Below are positions 27,295 through 35,704 of a stretch of 64,000 nucleotides of DNA, in pieces. Numbering within the stretch: the first letter of the stretch is position 1; each line of letters begins with the position of its first letter. Source of the stretch: G963669295 sp963669295 (lineage in GTDB: Bacteria > Bacteroidota > Bacteroidia > Flavobacteriales_D > CALLUQ01); assembly GCA_963669295.1 (NCBI GenBank), contig OY769938.1:4464001-4528000 (forward strand). The letters run 5' to 3'. A program made the translations under genes and the position numbers. The notes beneath the pieces are model-generated. The model was not told where the DNA came from. It worked only from the letters and a program-made list of their open reading frames with translations, and searched no databases.

Positions 27295-28632
27295 TTACAA
27301 CAATTCGTTGGCCAGGTTGGCCAATTCAGAGCGTTCTCCCTTTTCTAGTGTCACATGGGCATATAGCTTGCTTCCCTTCAATCGATCAATAATGTACGAT
27401 AAACCATTGCTTTGCTCATCGAGGTATGGCGTATCTATTTGCCGGATATCACCAGTAAAGATGATCTTCGTGTTTTCTCCGGCCCTTGTAATGATGGTTT
27501 TTACTTCGTGTGGTGTAAGGTTTTGTGCTTCATCGATGATGAAGATAATATTGGATAAGCTACGACCACGAATGTAGGCTAATGGGGTAATGATGATTTT
27601 TCCCTCTTCCTGCATTTGTTCAATCAGCTTGTATTTCTTTTCGTTCGAACCAAACTGGTTTTTAATGTAATCGAGGTTGTCGTATAGCGGTTGCATGTAC
27701 GGACTAATCTTATCGTTAGCATCGCCAGGGAGGTAACCAATGTCGCGGTTACTTAAAGGTACAATGGGGCGAGCCAGTAGTATTTGGCGGTATTTGTTTT
27801 TTTGTTCCAACGATCCGGCCAGTGCCAACAATGTTTTACCGGTGCCTGCTACTCCTTGTATGGTAACAATCTTAATGTCGGGACTCATGATGGCGTGCAA
27901 GGCAAATGTTTGCTCGGCATTGCGTGGTTTAATACCATAGGTATAGGTTTTATCCACCTTCTCCATCAAATCTTTCTCAGGGTTAAAGAAGGCCAGCGAC
28001 GACGATTTTCCGTTTTTAAGAATGTAATAGTGGTTGTTTACTTTCTGGCCATTCAAAAAGTCAAACTCCTTTAGAAAACCCTCTTTGTATATTTTCCGAA
28101 TCACCTCGCTCGGAATGTTTTCAATCAGTTCCTTACCGGTGTATTGTTTGATGTCTTTCACCTTTCCTGTTTCATAATCTTCTGCAGGCATGCCCAATGC
28201 TTTGGCTTTTAAGCGCAAGTTGATGTCTTTAGTTACCAACACCACGTTGGTTTTGGGATTTTCTTCTTGCAGAGAAAGGGCAGCATTAAGAATTTTATGA
28301 TCGGCTTTGCGCTCATCGAATGTCTTTTCGGCATCTACCTTGGGCTTTGTTCCATTCATGATGATTTTGAACTTCCCTTTGTTTTCTCCCTCCAACGGAA
28401 TCCAATCTTGCAAGGTATAGGTACCCGATAGTTTATCGATGATGCGAATAAATTCTCGTGCTTCAAAGTTTTTGGTGTCGTTGCCGCGCTTGAAGTTGTC
28501 TAACTCTTCCAACACGGTTATGGGAATGCCAATGTCGTGCTCGTCGAAGTTGTGAATGGAGTTATGATCGTGAAGGATAACTGAGGTGTCGAATACGTAG
28601 ATTTTCTTCTTACTGCTCCTGCGCTTGGCCAT
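27295..28632 (-). CDS. PhoH-family ATPase with N-terminal PIN domain
   Basis: A 445-residue protein of the PhoH2 type. Residues about 10-150 are a PIN ribonuclease domain (VFDTSVILHD with the first acidic residue; DHKILNAAL and TKDINLRLKAKALG). Residues about 230-445 are the PhoH ATPase, with Walker A GVAGTGKTLLALA and Walker B FIIDEAQNLTPHEVKTI. Relatives act as ATP-dependent RNA helicase/RNases. The 836 bases upstream hold no protein gene but do hold the structured RNA candidate, on the opposite strand. Confidence 0.94.
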   Translation of the reverse strand: MAKRRSSKKKIYVFDTSVILHDHNSIHNFDEHDIGIPITVLEELDNFKRGNDTKNFEAREFIRIIDKLSGTYTLQDWIPLEGENKGKFKIIMNGTKPKVDAEKTFDERKADHKILNAALSLQEENPKTNVVLVTKDINLRLKAKALGMPAEDYETGKVKDIKQYTGKELIENIPSEVIRKIYKEGFLKEFDFLNGQKVNNHYYILKNGKSSSLAFFNPEKDLMEKVDKTYTYGIKPRNAEQTFALHAIMSPDIKIVTIQGVAGTGKTLLALAGSLEQKNKYRQILLARPIVPLSNRDIGYLPGDANDKISPYMQPLYDNLDYIKNQFGSNEKKYKLIEQMQEEGKIIITPLAYIRGRSLSNIIFIIDEAQNLTPHEVKTIITRAGENTKIIFTGDIRQIDTPYLDEQSNGLSYIIDRLKGSKLYAHVTLEKGERSELANLANELL

Positions 28633-28838
28633 ATGTTGTATGTTGGTTTAATCAAATTTATAGGATGGAGTAGTGGGATGAAATACAGTGACAGAAAAGT
28701 AATTAACCGCCTTCTTTTAATAAGTGCCCCATTGGCGTGAATGGCATGCCTTAGCGGCGATGAAAATTCAATACTGTCTTATTCACAATTGTTAATAAAT
28801 CAAGTGAATAAAGTGTTAATAACAATGGTGTAAAAAAC

Positions 28839-28869
28839 TTGTAATCAATGCATTATAAAATTACATTTG
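28839..28869 (+). promoter_or_regulatory. Bacteroidota-type promoter for the structured RNA
   Basis: TTG at 28839-28841 and TACATTTG at 28862-28869, separated by 20 bases, match the -33 TTG / -7 TAnnTTTG consensus of this phylum. Transcription would start near 28876. No protein gene follows on this strand. Confidence 0.6.
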
Positions 28870-28875
28870 AGTATA

Positions 28876-29450
28876 CCAAGTGAGGGATAAAAGGTTTCCC
28901 GAAACGTCGGGAAGACTCCTCAGGAAGTTGGTTTGACATGATGGTGTTTCTGAAAGAGCAATGCCTCTGGCAATGTTTGAAATCCTTCGGGACAAAAGAA
29001 CATTTCATGATAGCTGTTTGCTTGAAAAGGCAGCCAGTGAGTACCATCCTCCTACGGTGGTTGTTCGATAAGGCTTTGCAAAAAGCGTTTGAAGACTCAC
29101 TAAATGGATTGAAATATTGCGTTCGGGTTTACCCGGATAAAGGTTTTTACTCTGCAAGAGCAGTAGTCTCCATCCATCTTCGGAAGGATGTAGTTACTGC
29201 TTCTAAAAGAGAGGAAGCGTTCAACCTTTGGCTTCAGCCATCGATTGGTCACTTCTTTCCAGAAGTGCACTGCGGTGATCTTTTAAGTTCCCCAGGTGTT
29301 CTTTAAAGGAGTTCGGCTATCGGTGTACTTCGCAAGAAATACACATTATAGCCGGCTAATAACAGTAACTTGGCATTTTGAGTAGGCTACGGCCTTCCTA
29401 AAATGAAAGCGGGAATCACTTTTTAACAAAAGGAATTCCCGCTTTGTGTT
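28876..29450 (+). ncRNA. candidate large structured RNA, about 575 nt, class unknown
   Basis: Seen directly: a stem 28896-28901/28908-28913 (TTCCCG/CGGGAA); a C(UUCG)G hairpin at 28983-28992; GCUU-GAAA-AGGC at 29020-29031; GCUUU-GCAA-AAAGC at 29073-29086; a long arm closed by AGCAGUA/UACUGCU (29159-29165/29195-29201) with an inner stem and a UUCG loop at 29179-29182; a 7-bp hairpin CACUUCU/AGAAGUG at 29250-29267; GGCUAU/AUAGCC enclosing GUGUA/UACAC at 29315-29353; and AGGC-UACG-GCCU at 29384-29395. A promoter precedes it and a terminator closes it. I find no RNase P core (AGGAAAGUCC), tmRNA end (CCACCA) or rRNA segment. Start and end are inferred from those signals. Confidence 0.55.
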
Positions 29451-29453
29451 TTG
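29406..29453. terminator. probably bidirectional terminator hairpin
   Basis: An 11-bp perfect stem AAAGCGGGAAT / ATTCCCGCTTT (29406-29416 / 29435-29445) with an 18-base loop is followed by GTGTTTTG on the + strand and CATTTTAGG on the - strand. It ends the structured RNA and can also end the small DUF2158-type gene, whose stop is 24 bases away. Confidence 0.75.
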
Positions 29454-29468
29454 TACATGCCGCTGCTG

Positions 29469-29675
29469 TTATTCAGGAGCCTCGTACTCATAGTTTTGTA
29501 ATGCCGCAATAGGAAGCTTGTCTTTGCGCATTTCATCGGTATCTCCTCCAACCCACCAGGCCAATGTCGCAAAATTACCATCGGTAGTAAGGACAGTCAT
29601 TAGCGGGCTATCAGATCTTAGCCTAACAGTTGAGCCCGGCTCAATAGGGTCATCGGTAGTTGTTGGTGCTGGCAT
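29469..29675 (-). CDS. small DUF2158 (YodC-like) protein
   Basis: A 68-residue protein. The central pattern GSTVRLRSDSPLMTVL, then WWVGG, and a closing LPIAAL matches the short beta-rich DUF2158/YodC family. Function is unknown. It has no signal peptide. The gene stands alone between the RNA terminator and the DUF4384-like gene. Confidence 0.75.
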   Translation of the reverse strand: MPAPTTTDDPIEPGSTVRLRSDSPLMTVLTTDGNFATLAWWVGGDTDEMRKDKLPIAALQNYEYEAPE

Positions 29676-29754
29676 TTTAGTTGGTTTTTAGTGATAAAAT
29701 AGATTTTACACTAAAAGTAAACATTCTTTAAAGGCCAGTCAAGCAGAAATACGG

Positions 29755-30573
29755 CTAGTTTTTTACCACGTTAAATGCAAACGATTTGATCATTCGCTCA
29801 TCGGGAGGGATAGAGAAAATCCATTTGGTAATGTTCTTGTAATTCACCTCTTCGGTATATGGAATGTCGTTTTTAAGCAATACTAAAATGGTGCGATGCA
29901 TCTCCTCATCCTTTTCCGTTTCTAGCACATAGTCGAGGTCGGGAGAGGGGAAGTTGTACCGTTGATCTTTTTGCATCATGAACGATTTTTGATAGTCGTT
30001 AGGAAACAAGAGGTACGATTCACTTTTGGTGATTACAAACACTTTCACATAAGCATCTGCAGCCGGTTTGACCGAGAAATTGAGGGTGCTTTCGTGGTTG
30101 TAAAACTTTTCAAACCCTTCTACCCAAAAGTTAAAGGTGAGGTCTTTCTTTACTTTGTATTTCACTACAGTGCAATTGATCACCACACTCATCTCAAGGT
30201 TGCCATGGGCATTGAATTTCTTTTCTTCATGAATCACTTCCACTTCTTTTACTGCTCCCTGGATGTCTGAAAGGATATCCGAAGTAAATAGCTCTTCAAA
30301 GTCATCGTCTTTTTCGCTAGTGAAAAGATCTTGAAAAGCGGCAATGTTTTCCTCAATTCCCGCTTCTCTTAAGGCTTCTACTTTTGCTTCTGCAATGGCT
30401 TTAGCACGCAACTCCTCGATGGTTTCGTTTTCTCCACCAATGGCAGTGCCTTTGATGTTCTTTACCTTAATTTCTTTCTTTTTTCCTCCTGCAAATGCAT
30501 TGCTGGGGCCACCTATAAATAGTGCCACAATAAGAAGCATGAACAATTGCTGGTATCCTATACTAATCTTCAT
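29755..30573 (-). CDS. exported protein with DUF4384-like C-terminal domain
   Basis: A 272-residue protein with a signal peptide (1-28, ending NAFA). Residues about 35-150 hold a helical, charged segment (TIEELRAKAIAEAKVEALREA) like those of LPP20/FlgT-type proteins. Residues about 165-265 match the DUF4384 pattern: AYVKVFVITKSESYLLFPND, then YNFPSPDLDYVLE. In other bacteria DUF4384 is often fused to caspase-like domains; here it is encoded 4 bases after the caspase gene in the same direction, so the two probably work together in the periplasm. Confidence 0.78.
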   Translation of the reverse strand: MKISIGYQQLFMLLIVALFIGGPSNAFAGGKKKEIKVKNIKGTAIGGENETIEELRAKAIAEAKVEALREAGIEENIAAFQDLFTSEKDDDFEELFTSDILSDIQGAVKEVEVIHEEKKFNAHGNLEMSVVINCTVVKYKVKKDLTFNFWVEGFEKFYNHESTLNFSVKPAADAYVKVFVITKSESYLLFPNDYQKSFMMQKDQRYNFPSPDLDYVLETEKDEEMHRTILVLLKNDIPYTEEVNYKNITKWIFSIPPDERMIKSFAFNVVKN

Positions 30574-30577
30574 GGTA

Positions 30578-31966
30578 TTATTGATTCAATCGCCATTGTT
30601 GCCAACTGTCGTTCAATTCTGGATTGGCCTTGATACTGGGCGTTTGTACTTTGTTATTGATAATTACAGCATTGAGTTTTACTTGTTCTTCAAGGTAGTC
30701 GGCTAATTCTTTATAAGTAGTATTGCCTTTAGACTGCTGTAGTTTTTTAAGTAAGAAGTAGGTAAAAAGGCCGTGGCTTTTCTTTTTGTAGGTGGCCGAC
30801 GACTCGTCGCCAGAACTGGAGGCAAATACCACCATATTACCACTCATCGCACCAGTTTTGGGACGTACTTTTACACCGCGCATGGCTACAAGTGGTTCGT
30901 TTCGCGCTCCGCCACTAAAACAAGCATCCAAAAAAACAGTCACCCGTTCGGTAGGGTGTGCCGTAAGTTTCTGATACACATCTTGTAGTTTCACAGCATA
31001 TTCTAAATCTCCACCACTTACATCTACAGGAATAAGGTGAGGGGCTTTGGTTTTTTCGTCGGGCAGCCCATGGCCGGCATAAAAGAAAATCAATTTTGCT
31101 TTACCACCACTTACTTCAGCTAATTTGCTCAGTTTCGATAACGACTGTCGCATTTGCCCGGCAGTGGCATTTTTTAGCAGGGTAATGTTTTGATCAGGTA
31201 CCCCTAAGGTGCGTACCAGGTATTTCTTAAACACAGTAGCATCGTGTTCGGCAAAATCTACATTTACTTCGCTGTTTAAATCAGTTTGATAGGTACTGTA
31301 ATCTTCGTTGCCAATTACAAGAGCATAGGTAAATTCGTTGTTGCCACCAATTTTGGGGATGTTGCTATCTACATCCGATTGTGGTACCGATTTGCTGGTA
31401 GCTACCGGTTGGGAAGTTACTTGTTGACCTGGACTGTCGGGAGGAATGCGTTCGTGCTCAATGCCCTTCAGGCTTTTGCGTTTGTTCTTTTTACTTTTTC
31501 CACTGCCGTAGTTATAGGCATATCCACTCAAATTCATTAATGCATTGTGAATGGCTTTTTCATAGCTCTTTTGCGCATCAAAAGGATTGTTGATTACTGC
31601 GCTGCCCTGGGTGGCAAACACTTGTGTATAGTTGCAATTAAGAAATTTGATGTTGGCATTGGCCTTGCTACCACCGCCCCCAGGAACTTTTACACTTTGC
31701 ACGGCATACTCTACCAATAAAATATCACATTTATCGGCACCATTAGCAGTAAGATAGTCTACCGAATAATAAGTAGGAGCCCCTTTTTGCGTAAAGAACT
31801 GGTGTACCTGAGCGGTAATAGATGTGGTGTGTTTGGTATAATTGGCAGCCGGTTGAACCACAAAATGGCGGTACGCATTAATGGCATTTACTGTTTGTGC
31901 CATTCCGGCCGAATGAAGGACAATAAAGACCGAAGCGAGTAAAAGTTTTTTCATGCTACAGAGCAA
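30578..31966 (-). CDS. exported caspase-family (C14) cysteine protease
   Basis: A 462-residue protein. Met5 (MKKLLLASV, 31954) is the likelier start of the signal peptide, which ends near AGMAQ. Residues about 50-190 are an uncharacterised domain, followed by a basic linker. The caspase domain (about 213-445) has the catalytic His in LIFFYAGHG and Cys in VFLDACFSGG, both intact, and the strand ALVIGNEDYST at its start. Active bacterial metacaspases cleave after basic residues; the substrate here is unknown. A signal peptide on a caspase puts its action outside the cytoplasm. Confidence 0.9.
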   Translation of the reverse strand: MLCSMKKLLLASVFIVLHSAGMAQTVNAINAYRHFVVQPAANYTKHTTSITAQVHQFFTQKGAPTYYSVDYLTANGADKCDILLVEYAVQSVKVPGGGGSKANANIKFLNCNYTQVFATQGSAVINNPFDAQKSYEKAIHNALMNLSGYAYNYGSGKSKKNKRKSLKGIEHERIPPDSPGQQVTSQPVATSKSVPQSDVDSNIPKIGGNNEFTYALVIGNEDYSTYQTDLNSEVNVDFAEHDATVFKKYLVRTLGVPDQNITLLKNATAGQMRQSLSKLSKLAEVSGGKAKLIFFYAGHGLPDEKTKAPHLIPVDVSGGDLEYAVKLQDVYQKLTAHPTERVTVFLDACFSGGARNEPLVAMRGVKVRPKTGAMSGNMVVFASSSGDESSATYKKKSHGLFTYFLLKKLQQSKGNTTYKELADYLEEQVKLNAVIINNKVQTPSIKANPELNDSWQQWRLNQ

Positions 31967-32114
31967 AGTGTGTTTAGTTTTTCATTCGTTGTTGGATACA
32001 TGCCTACATAAAGCATACCAAAGTGCTTTGCACTATAACAAAGTTAACCCATTATTTTGAAATGGACGGTTCAATCCTTGATAGTACAAGGAGAAAAAGA
32101 TGGGAATACGAGGT

Positions 32115-32378
32115 TCAATTGGCTTCAAAGATGTCTTTACCAGTAAAGGTAGCATCGATGTCGTCGAAGTAATCGAGCTCGCTATTGCTACTCCGGTTTA
32201 CTTTAACCAAATAAATTACGTCGTCGGCTTCGAGGGTGAAGGCATAAAAGAACCCTCCTTTAGCATTTGGAATTTTTGTTAAACTGTCTTTAACACCATC
32301 CGGATACGTCTCCTTAACAAGTTCCAATACACTGGGAGGAAGTTTGGCATAACTGACCAATACTTTTTTCTTTTCCAT
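32115..32378 (-). CDS. small conserved-looking protein of unknown function
   Basis: An 87-residue soluble protein starting MEKKKVLVSYAKLPPSVLEL and containing GGFFYAFTLEADDVIYLVKV. It shows regular coding character (predicted helix then strands) and has no signal peptide or metal motif. I do not recognise the family. It lies alone, 148 bases from the caspase gene. Confidence 0.65.
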   Translation of the reverse strand: MEKKKVLVSYAKLPPSVLELVKETYPDGVKDSLTKIPNAKGGFFYAFTLEADDVIYLVKVNRSSNSELDYFDDIDATFTGKDIFEAN

Positions 32379-32529
32379 GATGAATTGGGTTTACGGTTAA
32401 CTAACTATGGTTCATTAAATTTAGAAAAAGAAATCGTTGCCGTCAATAGTTTTTGTTAACAATACGTATTTAAAAACTTGTTGCTGTTAAGCAGGTGTTG
32501 GCATAAGGGGAACTGAAGCTGGAAATATG

Positions 32530-34098
32530 TTAACTGTTGATTTTTTGGAGGTTAAGTGAGTAGATGTTGGCTTTCGAATAGTTGTTGCTATAAGGTTTGT
32601 TGTTGAGTTTTGCTTCAAACCACTTGTGAAATACAATGAGTTCGGGCGATTGTGGTTCCCACCTTACTCCATCTTCACAAGATGCCAGCAATTCAAGAGA
32701 AGCACAGTTGATTCGGGCTACTTCCACAAAATCGTAGCTGTACTTTCGAAGTTCGAGTAAGAGTTTTAAGATCACCTGATCGCGTTCACGTACTGGTCGG
32801 TGTTTTAACGATTGCCGGATGAATTGCTGCATGTTTACGATTTGGCTATCGGAATAGTCAAACAACTTACGTTCTATGCCATTGATGATATTGAGGGTGC
32901 GAATACCAATGTTCCAGCCTTCTTTATCTTTATCGATGAACCCGGTGAGCTGCAAGATGTTATGGGTTTTCTTGTAATTGCCCATGGCAAAGTGGGTGCA
33001 GGCTAGCAAATAGCTGCGCCATGAAATACGAAACTCACTTTGATCGGCTTTTTTATTGTCGATGAGTTGCTGCATGATTTCTTGTGCATAGGGCAATTGA
33101 TTGCGATAAAAGCTGGCATAGAAATCGAGTTCAATGGCCAATGCATGGTTCTTACTATCAGCAATGAAGCAATCTTTGGCTTGTTGTGCAATGCCTGCCG
33201 CATACTCAAAGCTGTGGTTGAAGATTTCGTTTTGGCTCAAATTGAGGTAACCGATACCCAACCTACGGGTAAGGTATACCGATGGGTTGTTGCGCACAAT
33301 ATCAATAAAGTATTGGCAGTACTCGCTGGCCTTGTGATATTCGTGGCGTACCTGGAAATATTCTATTTGCAGCAGGTAATAATAATACCCTACAGTGGCT
33401 GAGGTGGAGCGCTCAAACATCTGCTTTAAATCTTTTATCTCGCGTTCCAATGCTGGCGCGTAAGTATCGCATACCACGTTGCGGTTCAACCCTTTGAAGG
33501 CATAGTTTTGTATGGTGGTATAATAGGCATTTTTGGCATGATTCACCGCTTCCCGGCACCCCTCATAAAAAGCAATTTCTTCATTCAACTTATTGAATGC
33601 TTTTTCGCCTTCGCGCAGTCCCACATGTTCTTTCTTCATTTGTAGCACCTGTACCAGGTCTTCATACAATTCGTATTTCTTAGCCTTCTTAATCATTTGG
33701 TCGTACAACTCCAGCTTCTCTTTTACCAGGCCTCTTGAACGGTAAATCTCCGACACCATTTTTTTCTTGCTCAACGCTACTCGCGACTTGAACAATTCAT
33801 CGTAATCGCCAGTACGGTTAATGTTAACATCCAACAACAAGCTCTCAGCTATTTTTTCTTTGAGGCGTTGTATGATCATTCGGGTGGCATCGGCTGATTG
33901 CACATCAAGCCGTTTGGGAAGTAATTGTTCTACTTTGGCTACATCGTATTTTACCAGTAAGTCGAGTAAGATGAGTGTTTTTGGCTTGTACCGGCCTTTT
34001 CGCGTATCAAATGCCGTAAGGTACTGCCGCAAAACATCCAATTCGTTGGCGCTTAAACTGGCCACCATGTGACTGGCTTGTAGGAGCTTTTCTTTCAT
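32530..34098 (-). CDS. all-helical TPR-like protein, paralogue 1
   Basis: A 522-residue protein with no signal peptide or membrane segment. The N-terminal 100 residues are a compact helical domain ending in KEKIAESLLLDVNINR. Degenerate helical repeats follow (for example EIFNHSFEYAAGIAQQAKDCF; YLLACTHFAMGNYKKTHNIL), and the C-terminus closes with SPELIVFHKWFEAKLNNKPY. The paralogue at 36659-38260 shares this order and these landmarks. Divergently, 106 bases away, starts a 47-codon gene for an exported peptide. The layout recalls Rap/RRNPP peptide receptors, but no helix-turn-helix is visible, so Rap-like protein-protein control is the closer analogy. Function is inferred. Confidence 0.82.
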   Translation of the reverse strand: MKEKLLQASHMVASLSANELDVLRQYLTAFDTRKGRYKPKTLILLDLLVKYDVAKVEQLLPKRLDVQSADATRMIIQRLKEKIAESLLLDVNINRTGDYDELFKSRVALSKKKMVSEIYRSRGLVKEKLELYDQMIKKAKKYELYEDLVQVLQMKKEHVGLREGEKAFNKLNEEIAFYEGCREAVNHAKNAYYTTIQNYAFKGLNRNVVCDTYAPALEREIKDLKQMFERSTSATVGYYYYLLQIEYFQVRHEYHKASEYCQYFIDIVRNNPSVYLTRRLGIGYLNLSQNEIFNHSFEYAAGIAQQAKDCFIADSKNHALAIELDFYASFYRNQLPYAQEIMQQLIDNKKADQSEFRISWRSYLLACTHFAMGNYKKTHNILQLTGFIDKDKEGWNIGIRTLNIINGIERKLFDYSDSQIVNMQQFIRQSLKHRPVRERDQVILKLLLELRKYSYDFVEVARINCASLELLASCEDGVRWEPQSPELIVFHKWFEAKLNNKPYSNNYSKANIYSLNLQKINS

Positions 34099-34204
34099 TC
34101 GAGTACTTTGATTATCTGCAGCGACTGTTCAGAATACGCAATTTTCTTGATAAAGGTTCCATCCAACATCAGCAACTTGGAGTATCATTAAAAACTTTAT
34201 AATT

Positions 34205-34348
34205 ATGATTGCATTTTTAGTTGCCTTATGGCTTTCCGTTACACCATTTTCTGATGGCAAAGAAGGTTGGGAAGGACACCCCGTACACGATCAACATCCA
34301 GCCACCGAGCATGCTGCCATTGTAGATGCGGATGACGGAGGTTCTTGA
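34205..34348 (+). CDS. small exported peptide gene 1 (47 residues)
   Basis: ATG to TGA, 47 codons. The first 14 residues are hydrophobic (MIAFLVALWLSVTP), like a short signal sequence. The rest is hydrophilic and acidic, contains PVHDQHPATEH, and ends DADDGGS. It diverges from TPR-like gene 1 and has its own terminator 36 bases after the stop. The companion gene at 38548 has the same build. A signalling peptide precursor is inferred; a small regulatory lipid-bilayer peptide is the alternative. Confidence 0.6.
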   Translation: MIAFLVALWLSVTPFSDGKEGWEGHPVHDQHPATEHAAIVDADDGGS

Positions 34349-34384
34349 TCTCTCAACTACTACTTACTGTACCTCTTTACTTTC

Positions 34385-34445
34385 AGCCCCAATCGATTTG
34401 AAGGACCTCCCAAAATGCCCGCACGATCGAGTTGGGGCTTCCTTA
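34385..34445 (+). terminator. terminator-like hairpin after peptide gene 1
   Basis: AGCCCCAA (34385-34392) pairs with TTGGGGCT (34432-34439), extended by TCGA/TCGA inside; the loop is long. TCCTTAATT follows. It would end a transcript of about 250 nt carrying only the peptide gene. Confidence 0.6.
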
Positions 34446-34454
34446 ATTACCTTA

Positions 34455-34476
34455 CTAGGTAAAATTACGTAATTTT
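34455..34476. promoter_or_regulatory. 16-bp palindrome overlapping a shared TACGTAATTTTAC motif
   Basis: AAAATTACGTAATTTT at 34461-34476 is a perfect palindrome. The reverse complement of 34455-34471 reads tacgtaattttacctag and matches 38292-38308 in 16 of 17 bases. It lies 20 bases before the -33 element of the gene at 34652. An operator is inferred. Confidence 0.4.
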
Positions 34477-34496
34477 CTCGTGTTGCTCACAATTCG

Positions 34497-34527
34497 TTGT
34501 TCCATTTTGGTAGAATAGTTAAATTGT
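34497..34527 (+). promoter_or_regulatory. probable promoter for the gene at 34652
   Basis: TTG at 34497-34499 and TAAATTGT at 34520-34527, 20 bases apart, are close to the TTG / TAnnTTTG pattern. Transcription would start near 34534, leaving a leader of about 118 nt in which I see no clear structure. Confidence 0.4.
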
Positions 34528-34651
34528 GCGAAGGAAGTACACTTATCATTAAATGTACGTACGAGGTTTGGAGGTGTGTATTGAAACAATGTCATTCAGC
34601 ATGTTTCATTGGCTGTTGTTAAACACCTGCCTATAATTTTGGATAACTCTC

Positions 34652-35233
34652 ATGGCTTCGATAGGAGCTGTTGTGGATATGGAAACCGGAACCATTGTGG
34701 CATACGATTTTACGGATGTAGATCACCTGCATCCAAAGCTGCGGAAATTATACTTTGCCCTGGAACCCTACCTGGGTTACTGGAACGAGTGGATAGCAAC
34801 CGAAAACTGCTTCCTTTCCGATACCGAATTAAAATCCATTCAATACTACCGCGAATACATTAGCCACCAGCCATTGGCCAAAGAATTGAAGATTACTCCC
34901 AGTAGGGTATCGGCCATTTATAACAAGGCTTTGCGCAAGCTCAAGAACAACCATCATATTTACCGGCACTGGATTGCTAATCGTATTTTTATACAAGCTG
35001 GAGTATACAAAAAACTGGATAAAAAAGGACAGTTTTTGATGCAGCCGTTGCATGAGCACCAAATGTCGAAGCGATTGTTCAATGTATTGGCTCCCCTGGG
35101 AGATAACATGTTTGAAATATTGTCGAACTACACCAAAAGTGATTTGCTTAAAGTACGTAGGTTTGGACAAAAAAACATGAAAGAAATGATTGCTCTATTG
35201 GTAACAAATCGATGCATTAGCATGTTGAAGTAG
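34652..35233 (+). CDS. DNA-binding protein with sigma-region-4-like HTH and alpha-CTD-like tail
   Basis: A 193-residue protein. The middle (about 75-100) has LAKELKITPSRVSAIYNKALRKLK, the layout of sigma-70 region 4 / LuxR-type helix-turn-helix. The last 50 residues (LSNYTKSDLLKVRRFGQKNM, then KEMIALL) resemble the helix-hairpin-helix of the RNA polymerase alpha-subunit C-terminal domain, which binds UP elements. The N-terminal 60 residues are unassigned. It sits between the two TPR/peptide pairs and may be their transcription output; that is inference. Confidence 0.72.
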   Translation: MASIGAVVDMETGTIVAYDFTDVDHLHPKLRKLYFALEPYLGYWNEWIATENCFLSDTELKSIQYYREYISHQPLAKELKITPSRVSAIYNKALRKLKNNHHIYRHWIANRIFIQAGVYKKLDKKGQFLMQPLHEHQMSKRLFNVLAPLGDNMFEILSNYTKSDLLKVRRFGQKNMKEMIALLVTNRCISMLK

Positions 35234-35302
35234 CTACCACATCATCCGCTTCCTTGTAAAATTTAGTACCTTAGGCTTTACGGTATTCAATGTTGTATAG
35301 TC

Positions 35303-35704
35303 ATGCTATTAACCCCACCATCCAAAGCACTTGAAAACGAGGTTTTTACTACCTGGCTGCACGAAAGTGGTGTAGTAATTTCGGTGGTAAAGAAGGAAGC
35401 TGTAATTGATTTAGAAGAGGCCGTGGCCAATACCTACATGGTATTAGAAGTATCGGAAGGGGTGAAACATCCGATGCTGGTGGATACCCGAGACATTAAG
35501 TCGATTACCAAGGCAGCACGCGATCATTTTTCGATGAAGGGGCGCGACAATAAGGTGTTGGCCATAGCATTGCTTGTAGGTTCTCCATTAAGCCGGGTAA
35601 TAGGCAATTTTTTTATTGGATTGAACAAATCAACAGTGCCCGTGAAATTGTTTAATAATGCCGCTCCTGCTATGCGGTGGTTAAATGATTTTAAAGAGGT
35701 ATGA
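35303..35704 (+). CDS. STAS-like (DUF7793-type) protein
   Basis: A 133-residue soluble protein. The pattern PMLVDTRDIKSITKAARDHF, followed by ALLVGSPLSRVIGNFFIGLN and a final AMRWLNDF, matches a small Bacteroidota family with a STAS/SpoIIAA-like fold. Its stop codon overlaps the start of the histidine kinase gene by 4 bases (ATGA), so the two are translationally coupled and probably act together. Confidence 0.78.
   Translation: MLLTPPSKALENEVFTTWLHESGVVISVVKKEAVIDLEEAVANTYMVLEVSEGVKHPMLVDTRDIKSITKAARDHFSMKGRDNKVLAIALLVGSPLSRVIGNFFIGLNKSTVPVKLFNNAAPAMRWLNDFKEV

Noticed and set aside
28938..29306. A 122-codon open frame on the + strand inside the gene-free gap
   Set aside because: Its composition shows no protein-like pattern, it has no start context, and the same bases form the perfect tetraloop hairpins of the RNA candidate. 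An overlapping short frame on the other strand (28853-29047) was dropped for the same reason.
28876..29450. Assignment of the structured stretch to RNase P RNA, tmRNA, 6S or a group II intron
   Set aside because: The RNase P core AGGAAAGTCC, the tmRNA CCACCA end and tag ORF, and an intron domain V are not present on either strand; length also exceeds 6S RNA.
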